In this document: one piece after another, positions 51,597-63,895 of the stretch
How positions within the stretch are numbered: position 1 is the first letter of the stretch
Layout of the letters: each line of letters starts with the position of its first letter
Source: Auanema rhodensis
Taxonomy: Eukaryota; Nematoda; Chromadorea; Rhabditida; Rhabditidae
Assembly: GCA_964057225.1 (NCBI GenBank)
Contig: OZ059898.1
Location: 620,001 to 684,000 of the forward strand
Length of the DNA: 64,000 nucleotides
Direction: 5' to 3'
The notes under the pieces: model-generated
Seen by the model: only the letters and a program-made list of their open reading frames with translations
What the model was told of the DNA's origin: nothing
The model's database searches: none
Made by a program: the position numbers and the translations under genes

Positions 51597-54500
51597 TGAA
51601 GAATTAATTTTTTTGTTGAATAACATTGTCCATCGTCTTTGCCTTGAAAAAAGGAATCTAAAAACATCTACTTTTTGCTAAATTATTCTGAAATTTTTCG
51701 AAAAAATTTTTGTCAAAATGTTTTTGGAAGCAATGTTGAGTGTACATGGAAACTCAACATACACTAATGCATCATTTTTCAAACGATCATAACTAATTTT
51801 TGTATTAAGCGTTTCTCAATGTAGTATAGTGCATTCGATGCGGATTTTTAAGCTGCGTCGATCTGTGTTATCAGATTTGCGCTAGCTTAAAAATGCACCG
51901 AGATATCAACTGATATAAGTTCACACTTATATCCTCGATTTTCACCCTGAAGAATTAATTTTTTCGTTGAATAACATTGTGCATCGTCTTTGCCTTGAAA
52001 AAAGGAATCTAAAAACATCTACTTTTTGCTAAATTATTTTGAAATTTTTCGAAAAAATTTTTGTCAAAATGTTTTTGGAAGCAATGTTGAGTGTACATGG
52101 AAACTCAACATACACTAATGCATCATTTTTCAAACGATCATAACTAATTTTTGTATTAAGCGTTTCTCAATGTAGTATAGTGCATTCGATGCGGATTTTT
52201 AAGCTGCGTCGATCTGTGTTATCAGATTTGCGCTAGCTTAAAAATGCACCGAGATATCAACTGATATAAGTTCACACTTATATCCTCGATTTTCACCCTG
52301 AAGAATTAATTTTTTCGTTGAATAACATTGTCCATCGTCTTTGCCTTGAAAAAAGGAATCTAAAAACATCTACTTTTTGCTAAATTATTTTGAAATTTTT
52401 CGAAAAAATTTTTGTCAAAATGTTTTTGGAAGCAATGTTGAGTGTACATGGAAACTCAACATACACTAATGCATCATTTTTCAAACGATCATAACTAATT
52501 TTTGTATTAAGCGTTTCTCAATGTAGTATAGTGCATTCGATGCGGATTTTTAAGCTGCGTCGATCTGTGTTATCAGATTTGCGCTAGCTTAAAAATCCAC
52601 CGAGATATCAACTGATATAAGTTCACACTTATATCCTCGATTTTCACCCTGAAGAATTAATTTTTTCGTTGAATAACATTGTCCATCGTCTTTGCCTTGA
52701 AAAAAGGAATCTAAAAACATCTACTTTTTGCTAAATTATTTTGAAATTTTTCGAAAAAATTTTTGTCAAAATGTTTTTGGAAGCAATGTTGAGTGTACAT
52801 GGAAACTCAACATACACTAATGCATCATTTTTCAAACGATCATAACTAATTTTTGTATTAAGCGTTTCTCAATGTAGTATAGTGCATTCGATGCGGATTT
52901 TTAAGCTGCGTCGATCTGTGTTATCAGATTTGCGCTAGCTTAAAAATGCACCGAGATATCAACTGATATAAGTTCACACTTATATCCTCGATTTTCACCC
53001 TGAAGAATTAATTTTTTCGTTGAATAACATTGTCCATCGTCTTTGCCTTGAAAAAAGGAATCTAAAAACATCTACTTTTTGCTAAATTATTTTGAAATTT
53101 TTCGAAAAAATTTTTGTCAAAATGTTTTTGGAAGCAATGTTGAGTGTACATGGAAACTCAACATACACTAATGCATCATTTTTCAAACGATCATAACTAA
53201 TTTTTGTATTAAGCGTTTCTCAATGTAGTATAGTGCATTCGATGCGGATTTTTAAGCTGCGTCGATCTGTGTTATCAGATTTGCGCTAGCTTAAAAATGC
53301 ACCGAGATATCAACTGATAGAAGTTCACACTTATATCCTCGATTTTCACCCTGAAGAATTAATTTTTTCGTTGAATAACATTGTCCATCGTCTTTGCCTT
53401 GAAAAAAGGAATCTAAAAACATCTACTTTTTGCTAAATTATTTTGAAATTTTTCGAAAAAATTTTTGTCAAAATGTTTTTGGAAGCAATGTTGAGTGTAC
53501 ATGGAAACTCAACATACACTAATGCATCATTTTTCAAACGATCATAACTAATTTTTGTATTAAGCGTTTCTCAATGTAGTATAGTGCATTCGATGCGGAT
53601 TTTTAAGCTGCGTCGATCTGTGTTATCAGATTTGCGCTAGCTTAAAAATGCACCGAGATATCAACTGATATAAGTTCACACTTATATCCTCGATTTTCAC
53701 CCTGAAGAATTAATTTTTTCGTTGAATAACATTGTCCATCGTCTTTGCCTTGAAAAAAGGAATCTAAAAACATCTACTTTTTGCTAAATTATTTTGAAAT
53801 TTTTCGAAAAAATTTTTGTCAAAATGTTTTTGGAAGCAATGTTGAGTGTACATGGAAACTCAACATACACTAATGCATCATTTTTCAAACGATCATAACT
53901 AATTTTTGTATTAAGCGTTTCTCAATGTAGTATAGTGCATTCGATGCGGATTTTTAAGCTGCGTCGATCTGTGTTATCAGATTTGCGCTAGCTTAAAAAT
54001 GCACCGAGATATCAACTGATATAAGTTCACACTTATATCCTCGATTTTCACCCTGAAGAATTAATTTTTTCGTTGAATAACATTGTCCATCGTCTTTGCC
54101 TTGAAAAAAGGAATCTAAAAACATCTACTTTTTGCTAAATTATTTTGAAATTTTTCGAAAAAATTTTTGTCAAAATGTTTTTGGAAGCAATGTTGAGTGT
54201 ACATGGAAACTCAACATACACTAATGCATCATTTTTCAAACGATCATAACTAATTTTTGTATTAAGCGTTTCTCAATGTAGTATAGTGCATTCGATGCGG
54301 ATTTTTAAGCTGCGTCGATCTGTGTTATCAGATTTGCGCTAGCTTAAAAATGCACCGAGATATCAACTGATATAAGTTCACACTTATATCCTCGATTTTC
54401 ACCCTGAAGAATTAATTTTTTCGTTGAATAACATTGTCCATCGTCTTTGCCTTGAAAAAAGGAATCTAAAAACATCTACTTTTTGCTAAATTATTTTGAA

Positions 54501-55106
54501 ATTTTTCGAAAAAATTTTTGTCAAAATGTTTTTGGAAGCAATGTTGAGTGTACATGGAAACTCAACATACACTAATGCATCATTTTTCAAACGATCATAA
54601 CTAATTTTTGTATTAAGCGTTTCTCAATGTAGTATAGTGCATTCGATGCGGATTTTTAAGCTGCGTCGATCTGTGTTATCAGATTTGCGCTAGCTTAAAA
54701 ATGCACCGAGATATCAACTGATATAAGTTCACACTTATATCCTCGATTTTCACCCTGAAGAATTAATTTTTTCGTTGAATAACATTGTCCATCGTCTTTG
54801 CCTTGAAAAAAGGAATCTAAAAACATCTACTTTTTGCTAAATTATTTTGAAATTTTTCGAAAAAATTTTTGTCAAAATGTTTTTGGAAGCAATGTTGAGT
54901 GTACATGGAAACTCAACATACACTAATGCATCATTTTTCAAACGATCATAACTAATTTTTGTATTAAGCGTTTCTCAATGTAGTATAGTGCATTCGATGC
55001 GGATTTTTAAGCTGCGTCGATCTGTGTTATCAGATTTGCGCTAGCTTAAAAATGCACCGAGATATCAACTGATATAAGTTCACACTTATATCCTCGATTT
55101 TCACCC
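51597..55106 (+). repeat. Mostly consensus stretch M148-M157
   Basis: The ten monomers between the two copies of the M145-147 triplet are close to the common form. Private changes are tttttttgttg with ttattctg (M148), cattgtgcatc (M149, near 51980), CC at 299-300 (M150) and gatagaagt (M152, near 53320). I see no higher-order period. Confidence 0.75.
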
Positions 55107-56159
55107 TGAAGAATTAATTTTTTCGTTGAATAACATTGTCCATCGTCTTTGCCTTGAAAAAAGGAATCTAAAAACATCTACTTGTTGCTAAATTATTTTG
55201 AAATTTTTCGAAAAAATTTTTGTCAAAATGTTTTTGGAAGCAATGTTGAGTGTACATGGAAACTCAACATACACTAATGCATTATTTTTCAAACGATCAT
55301 AACTAATTTTTGTATTAAGCGTTTCTCAATGTAGTATAGTGCATTCGATGCGGATTTTTAAGCTGCGTCGATCTGTGTTATCAGATTTGCGCTAGCTTAA
55401 AAATGCACCGAGATATCAACTGATATAAGTTCACACTTATATCCTCGATTTTCACCCTGAAGAATTAATTTTTTCGTTGAATAACATTGTCCATCGTCTT
55501 TGCCTTGAAAAAAGGAATCTAAAAACATCTACTTGTTGCTAAATTATTTTGAAATTTTTCGAAAAAATTTTTGTCAAAATGTTTTTGGAAGCAATGTTGA
55601 GTGTACATGGAAACTCAACATACACTAATGCATTATTTTTCAAACGATCATAACTAATTTTTGTATTAAGCGTTTCTCAATGTAGTATAGTGCATTCGAT
55701 GCGGATTTTTAAGCTGCGTCGATCTGTGTTATCAGATTTGCGCTAGCTTAAAAATCCACCGAGATATCAACTGATATAAGTCCACACTTATATCCTCGAT
55801 TTTCACCCTGAAGAATTAATTTTTTCGTTGAATAACATTGTCCATCGTCTTTGCCTTGAAAAAAGGAATTTAAAAACATCTACTTTTTGCTAAATTATTT
55901 TGAAATTTTTCGAAAAAATTTTTGTCAAAATGTTTTTGGAAGCAATGTTGAGTGTACATGGAAACTCAACATACACTAATGCATCATTTTTCAAACGATC
56001 ATAACTAATTTTTGTATTAAGCGTTTCTCAATGTAGTATAGTGCATTCGATGCGGATTTTTAAGCTGCGTCGATCTGTGTTATCAGATTTGCGCTAGCTT
56101 AAAAATCCACCGAGATATCAACTGATATAAGTTCACACTTATATCCTCGATTTTCAAAC
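55107..56159 (+). repeat. Variant triplet M158-M160, second copy
   Basis: M158, M159 and M160 repeat the TTG/TTA, TTG/TTA with CC, and tttaaaaac with CC series of M145-M147. M159 has a private change in the loop of hairpin D (aagtccac). The last bases of M160 read ttttcaaact instead of ttttcaccct. From here rightwards CC at 299-300 becomes the majority state. Confidence 0.8.
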
Positions 56160-58616
56160 TGAAGAATTAATTTTTTCGTTGAATAACATTGTCCATCGTC
56201 TTTGCCTTGAAAAAAGGAATCTAAAAACATCTACTTTTTGCTAAATTATTTTGAAATTTTTCGAAAAAATTTTTGTCAAAATGTTTTTGGAAGCAATGTT
56301 GAGTGTACATGGAAACTCAACATACACTAATGCATCATTTTTCAAACGATCATAACTAATTTTTGTATTAAGCGTTTCTCAATGTAGTATAGTGCATTCG
56401 ATGCGGATTTTTAAGCTGCGTCGATCTGTGTTATCAGATTTGCGCTAGCTTAAAAATCCACCGAGATATCAACTGATATAAGTTCACACTTATATCCTCG
56501 ATTTTCACCCTGAAGAATTAATTTTTTCGTTGAATAACATTGTCCATCGTCTTTGCCTTGAAAAAAGGAATCTAAAAACATCTACTTTTTGCTAAATTAT
56601 TTTGAAATTTTTCGAAAAAATTTTTGTCAAAATGTTTTTGGAAGCAATGTTGAGTGTACATGGAAACTCAACATACACTAATGCATCATTTTTCAAACGA
56701 TCATAACTAATTTTTGTATTAAGCGTTTCTCAATGTAGTATAGTGCATTCGATGCGGATTTTTAAGCTGCGTCGATCTGTGTTATCAGATTTGCGCTAGC
56801 TTAAAAATGCACCGAGATATCAACTGATATAAGTTCACACTTATATCCTCGATTTTCACCCTGAAGAATTAATTTTTTCGTTGAATAACATTGTCCATCG
56901 TCTTTGCCTTGAAAAAAGGAATCTAAAAACATCTACTTTTTGCTAAATTATTTTGAAATTTTTCGAAAAAATTTTTGTCAAAATGTTTTTGGAAGCAATG
57001 TTGAGTGTACATGGAAACTCAACATACACTAATGCATCATTTTTCAAACGATCATAACTAATTTTTGTATTAAGCGTTTCTCAATGTAGTATAGTGCATT
57101 CGATGCGGATTTTTAAGCTGCGTCGATCTGTGTTATCAGATTTGCGCTAGCTTAAAAATGCACCGAGATATCAACTGATATAAGTTCACACTTATATCCT
57201 CGATTTTCACCCTGAAGAATTAATTTTTTCGTTGAATAACATTGTCCATCGTCTTTGCCTTGAAAAAAGGAATCTAAAAACATCTACTTGTTGCTAAATT
57301 ATTTTGAAATTTTTCGAAAAAATTTTTGTCAAAATGTTTTTGGAAGCAATGTTGAGTGTACATGGAAACTCAACATACACTAATGCATTATTTTTCAAAC
57401 GATCATAACTAATTTTTGTATTAAGCGTTTCTCAATGTAGTATAGTGCATTCGATGCGGATTTTTAAGCTGCGTCGATCTGTGTTATCAGATTTGCGCTA
57501 GCTTAAAAATCCACCGAGATATCAACTGATATAAGTTCACACTTATATCCTCGATTTTCACCCTGAAGAATTAATTTTTTCGTTGAATAACAATGTCCAT
57601 CGTCTTTGCCTTGAAAAAAGGAATCTAAAAACATCTACTTGTTGCTAAATTATTTTGAAATTTTTCGAAAAAATTTTTGTCAAAATGTTTTTGGAAGCAA
57701 TGTTGAGTGTACATGGAAACTCAACATACACTAATGCATTATTTTTCAAACGATCATAACTAATTTTTGTATTTAGCGTTTCTCAATGTAGTATAGTGCA
57801 TTCGATGCGGATTTTTAAGCTGTGTCGATCTGTGTTATCAGATTTGCGCTAGCTTAAAAATCCACCGAGATATCAACTGATATAAGTTCACACTTATATC
57901 CTCGATTTTCACCCTGAAGAATTAATTTTTTCGTTGAATAACATTGTCCATCGTCTTTGCCTTGAAAAAAGGAATCTAAAAACATCTACTTTTTGCTAAA
58001 TTATTTTGAAATTTTTCGAAAAAATTTTTGTCAAAATGTTTTTGGAAGCAATGTTGAGTGTACATGGAAACTCAACATACACTAATGCATCATTTTTCAA
58101 ACGATCATAACTAATTTTTGTATTAAGCGTTTCTCAATGTAGTATAGTGCATTCGATGCGGATTTTTAAGCTGCGTCGATCTGTGTTATCAGATTTGCGC
58201 TAGCTTAAAAATGCACCGAGATATCAACTGATATAAGTTCACACTTATATCCTCGATTTTCACCCTGAAGAATTAATTTTTTCGTTGAATAACATTGTCC
58301 ATCGTCTTTGCCTTGAAAAAAGGAATCTAAAAACATCTACTTGTTGCTAAATTATTTTGAAATTTTTCGAAAAAATTTTTGTCAAAATGTTTTTGGAAGC
58401 AATGTTGAGTGTACATGGAAACTCAACATACACTAATGCATTATTTTTCAAACGATCATAACTAATTTTTGTATTAAGCGTTTCTCAATGTAGTATAGTG
58501 CATTCGATGCGGATTTTTAAGCTGCGTCGATCTGTGTTATCAGATTTGCGCTAGCTTAAAAATCCACCGAGATATCAACTGATATAAGTTCACACTTATA
58601 TCCTCGATTTTCACCC
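56160..58616 (+). repeat. Mixed stretch M161-M167
   Basis: M161 has CC at 299-300. M162, M163 and M166 are common form. M164, M165 and M167 are TTG/TTA family with CC. M165 (57564-57914) also has aacaatgtcc, atttagcg and gctgtgtcg. The first and last of these reappear in M176 (61429-61779) and the first also in M175, about 11 monomers further on. Confidence 0.78.
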
Positions 58617-60726
58617 TGAAGAATTAATTTTTTCGTTGAATAACATTGTCCATCGTCTTTGCCTTGAAAAAAGGAATCTAAAAACATCTACTTTTTGCTA
58701 AATTATTTTGAAATTTTTCGAAAAAATTTTTGTCAAAATGTTTTTGGAAGCAATGTTGAGTGTACATGGAAACTCAACATACACTAATGCATCATTTTTC
58801 AAACGATCATAACTAATTTTTGTATTAAGCGTTTCTCAATGTAGTATAGTGCATTCGATGCGGATTTTTAAGCTGCGTCGATCTGTGTTATCAGATTTGC
58901 GCTAGCTTAAAAATCCACCGAGATATCAACTGATATAAGTTCACACATATATATCCTCGATTTTCACCCTGAAGAATTAATTTTTTCGTTGAATAACATT
59001 GTCCATCGTCTTTGCCTTGAAAAAAGGAATCTAAAAACATCTACTTTTTGCTAAATTATTTTGAAATTTTTCGAAAAAATTTTTGTCAAAATGTTTTTGG
59101 AAGCAATGTTGAGTGTACATGGAAACTCAACATACACTAATGCATCATTTTTCAAACGATCATAACTAATTTTTGTATTAAGCGTTTCTCAATGTAGTAT
59201 AGTGCATTCGATGCGGATTTTTAAGCTGCGTCGATCCGTGTTATCAGATTTGCGCTAGCTTAAAAATGCACCGAGATATCAACTGATATAAGTTCACACT
59301 TATATCCTCGATTTTCACCCTGAAGAATTAATTTTTTCGTTGAATAACATTGTCCATCGTCTTTGCCTTGAAAAAAGGAATCTAAAAACATCTACTTTTT
59401 GCTAAATTATTTTGAAATTTTTCGAAAAAATTTTTGTCAAAATGTTTTTGGAAGCAATGTTGAGTGTACATGGAAACTCAACATACACTAATGCATCATT
59501 TTTCAAACGATCATAACTAATTTTTGTATTAAGCGTTTCTCAATGTAGTATAGTGCATTCGATGCGGATTTTTAAGCTGCGTCGATCTGTGTTATCAGAT
59601 TTGCGCTAGCTTAAAAATCCACCGAGATATCAACTGATATAAGTTCACACTTATATCCTCGATTTTCACCCTGAAGAATTAATTTTTTCGTTGAATAACA
59701 TTGTCCATCGTCTTTGCCTTGAAAAAAGGAATCTAAAAACATCTACTTTTTGCTAAATTATTTTGAAATTTTTCGAAAAAATTTTTGTCAAAATGTTTTT
59801 GGAAGCAATGTTGAGTGTACATGGAAACTCAACATACACTAATGCATCATTTTTCAAACGATCATAACTAATTTTTGTATTAAGCGTTTCTCAATGTAGT
59901 ATAGTGCATTCGATGCGGATTTTTAAGCTGCGTCGATCTGTGTTATCAGATTTGCGCTAGCTTAAAAATCCACCGAGATATCAACTGATATAAGTTCACA
60001 CATATATATCCTCGATTTTCACCCTGAAGAATTAATTTTTTCGTTGAATAACATTGTCCATCGTCTTTGCCTTGAAAAAAGGAATCTAAAAACATCTACT
60101 TTTTGCTAAATTATTTTGAAATTTTTCGAAAAAATTTTTGTCAAAATGTTTTTGGAAGCAATGTTGAGTGTACATGGAAACTCAACATACACTAATGCAT
60201 CATTTTTCAAACGATCATAACTAATTTTTGTATTAAGCGTTTCTCAATGTAGTATAGTGCATTCGATGCGGATTTTTAAGCTGCGTCGATCCGTGTTATC
60301 AGATTTGCGCTAGCTTAAAAATGCACCGAGATATCATTTGATATAAGTTCACACTTATATCCTCGATTTTCACCCTGAAGAATTAATTTTTTCGTTGAAT
60401 AACATTGTCCATCGTCTTTGCCTTGAAAAAAGGAATCTAAAAACATCTACTTTTTGCTAAATTATTCTGAAATTTTTCGAAAAAATTTTTGTCAAAATGT
60501 TTTTGGAAGCAATGTTGAGTGTACATGGAAACTCAACATACACTAATGCATCATTTTTCAAACGATCATAACTAATTTTTGTATTAAGCGTTTCTCAATG
60601 TAGTATAATGCATTCGATGCGGATTTTTAAGCTGCGTCGATCTGTGTTATCAGATTTGCGCTAGCTTAAAAATCCACCGAGATATCAACTGATATAAGTT
60701 CACACTTATATCCTCGATTTTCACCC
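58617..60726 (+). repeat. Two tandem trimers led by 353-bp monomers (M168-M173)
   Basis: M168 (58617-58969) and M171 (59672-60024) are 353 bp with acatatatatcc in place of acttatatcc and CC at 299-300. Each is followed by a monomer with cgatccgtg and GC (M169, M172) and then by one with CC (M170, M173). This makes a 1,055-bp trimer in two copies. The second is already diverging: M172 has atcatttgat and M173 has ttattctg and tataatgc. Confidence 0.82.
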
Positions 60727-61779
60727 TGAAGAATTAATTTTTTCGTTGAATAACATTGTCCATCGTCTTTGCCTTGAAAAAAGGAATCTAAAAACATCTA
60801 CTTTTTGCTAAATTATTTTGAAATTTTTCGAAAAAATTTTTGTCAAAATGTTTTTGGAAGCAATGTTGAGTGTACATGGAAACTCAACATACACTAATGC
60901 ATCATTTTTCAAACGATCATAACTAATTTTTGTATTAAGCGTTTCTCAATGTAGTATAGTGCATTCGATGCGGATTTTTAAGCTGCGTCGATCTGTGTTA
61001 TCAGATTTGCGCTAGCTTAAAAATCCACCGAGATATCAACTGATATAAGTTCACACTTATATCCTCGATTTTCACCCTGAAGAATTAATTTTTTCGTTGA
61101 ATAACAATGTCCATCGTCTTTGCCTTGAAAAAAGGAATCTAAAAACATCTACTTGTTGCTAAATTATTTTGAAATTTTTCGAAAAAATTTTTGTCAAAAT
61201 GTTTTTGGAAGCAATGTTGAGTGTACATGGAAACTCAACATACACTAATGCATTATTTTTCAAACGATCATAACTAATTTTTGTATTAAGCGTTTCTCAA
61301 TGTAGTATAGTGCATTCGATGCGGATTTTTAAGCTGCGTCGATCTGTGTTATCAGATTTGCGCTAGCTTAAAAATCCACCGAGATATCAACTGATATAAG
61401 TTCACACTTATATCCTCGATTTTCACCCTGAAGAATTAATTTTTTCGTTGAATAACAATGTCCATCGTCTTTGCCTTGAAAAAAGGAATCTAAAAACATC
61501 TACTTGTTGCTAAATTATTTTGAAATTTTTCGAAAAAATTTTTGTCAAAATGTTTTTGGAAGCAATGTTGAGTGTACATGGAAACTCAACATACACTAAT
61601 GCATTATTTTTCAAACGATCATAACTAATTTTTGTATTAAGCGTTTCTCAATGTAGTATAGTGCATTCGATGCGGATTTTTAAGCTGTGTCGATCTGTGT
61701 TATCAGATTTGCGCTAGCTTAAAAATCCACCGAGATATCAACTGATATAAATTCACACTTATATCCTCGATTTTCACCC
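60727..61779 (+). repeat. M174-M176, CC-type monomers
   Basis: All three have CC at 299-300. M175 and M176 are TTG/TTA family with aacaatgtcc. M176 also has gctgtgtcg, as in M165, and a break in hairpin D (gatataaat). They link this end of the window to the 57-kb region. Confidence 0.78.
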
Positions 61780-63895
61780 TGAAGAATTAATTTTTTCGTT
61801 GAATAACATTGTCCATCGTCTTTGCCTTGAAAAAAGGAATCTAAAAACATCTACTTTTTGCTAAATTATTTTGAAATTTTTCGAAAAAATTTTTGTCAAA
61901 ATGTTTTTGGAAGCAATGTTGAGTGTACATGGAAACTCAACATACACTAATGCATCATTTTTCAAACGATCATAACTAATTTTTGTATTAAGCGTTTCTC
62001 AATGTAGTATAGTGCATTCGATGCGGATTTTTAAGCTGCGTCGATCTGTGTTATCAGATTTGCGCTAGCTTAAAAATCCACCGAGATATCAACTGATATA
62101 AGTTCACACATATATATCCTCGATTTTCACCCTGAAGAATTAATTTTTTCGTTGAATAACATTGTCCATCGTCTTTGCCTTGAAAAAAGAAATCTAAAAA
62201 CATCTACTTTTTGCTAAATTATTTTGAAATTTTTCGAAAAAATTTTTGTCAAAATGTTTTTGGAAGCAATGTTGAGTGTACATGGAAACTCAACATACAC
62301 TAATGCATCATTTTTCAAACGATCATAACTAATTTTTGTATTAAGCGTTTCTCAATGTAGTATAGTGCATTCGATGCGGATTTTTAAGCTGCGTCGATCT
62401 GTGTTATCAGATTTGCGCTAGCTTAAAAATCCACCGAGATATCAACTGATATAAGTTCACACATATATATCCTCGATTTTCACCCTGAAGAATTAATTTT
62501 TTCGTTGAATAACATTGTCCATCGTCTTTGCCTTAAAAAAAGGAATCTAAAAACATCTACTTTTTGCTAAATTATTTTGAAATTTTTCGAAAAAATTTTT
62601 GTCAAAATGTTTTTGGAAGCAATGTTGAGTGTACATGGAAACTCAACATACACTAATGCATTATTTTTCAAACGATCATAACTAATTTTTGTATTAAGCG
62701 TTTCTCAATGTAGTATAGTGCATTCGATGCGGATTTTTAAGCTGCGTCGATCTGTGTTATCAGATTTGCGCTAGCTTAAAAATCCACCGAGATATCAACT
62801 GATATAAGTTCACACATATATATCCTCGATTTTCACCCTGAAGAATTAATTTTTTCGTTGAATAACATTGTCCATCGTCTTTGCCTTGAAAAAAGGAATC
62901 TAAAAACATCTACTTTTTGCTAAATTATTTTGAAATTTTTCGAAAAAATTTTTGTCAAAATGTTTTTGGAAGCAATGTTGAGTGTACATGGAAACTCAAC
63001 ATACACTAATGCATTATTTTTCAAACGATCATAACTAATTTTTGTATTAAGCGTTTCTCAATGTAGTATAGTGCATTCGATGCGGATTTTTAAGCTGCGT
63101 CGATCTGTGTTATCAGATTTGCGCTAGCTTAAAAATCCACCGAGATATCAACTGATATAAGTTCACACTTATATCCTCGATTTTCACCCTGGAGAATTAA
63201 TTTTTTCGTTGAATAACATTGTCCATCGTCTTTGCCTTGAAAAAAGGAATCTAAAAACATCTACTTTTTGCTAAATTATTTTGAAATTTTTCGAAAAAAT
63301 TTTTGTCAAAATGTTTTTGGAAGCAATGTTGAGTGTACATGGAAACTCAACATACACTAATGCATCATTTTTCAAACGATCATAACTAATTTTTGTATTA
63401 AGCGTTTCTCAATGTAGTATAGTGCATTCGATGCGGATTTTTAAGCTGCGTCGATCTGTGTTATCAGATTTGCGCTAGCTTAAAAATCCACCGAGATATC
63501 AACTGATATAAGTTCACACATATATATCCTCGATTTTCACCCTGAAGAATTAATTTTTTCGTTGAATAACATTGTCCATCGTCTTTGCCTTAAAAAAAGG
63601 AATCTAAAAACATCTACTTTTTGCTAAATTATTTTGAAATTTTTCGAAAAAATTTTTGTCAAAATGTTTTTGGAAGCAATGTTGAGTGTACATGGAAACT
63701 CAACATACACTAATGCATTATTTTTCAAACGATCATAACTAATTTTTGTATTAAGCGTTTCTCAATGTAGTATAGTGCATTCGATGCGGATTTTTAAGCT
63801 GCGTCGATCTGTGTTATCAGATTTGCGCTAGCTTAAAAATCCACCGAGATATCAACTGATATAAGTTCACACATATATATCCTCGATTTTCACCC
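61780..63895 (+). repeat. Cluster of 353-bp monomers (M177-M182)
   Basis: M177, M178, M179, M181 and M182 are 353 bp; M180 (62839-63189) is 351 bp. Every long copy has CC at 299-300 and the acatatatatcc change, giving a 14-nt alternating pyrimidine-purine run (cacacatatatatc without its last base). M179 and M182 share ccttaaaaaaagg plus gcattattt and are three monomers apart, hinting at another young trimer. M178 has gaaatc. M181 starts with tggagaatt. Confidence 0.85.

Noticed and set aside
61780-63895. Insertion or transposon junction explaining the length change at the right end
   Set aside because: The 2-bp gain comes from a local ttatat to atatatat change within one A/T run. The sequence on both sides is unchanged.
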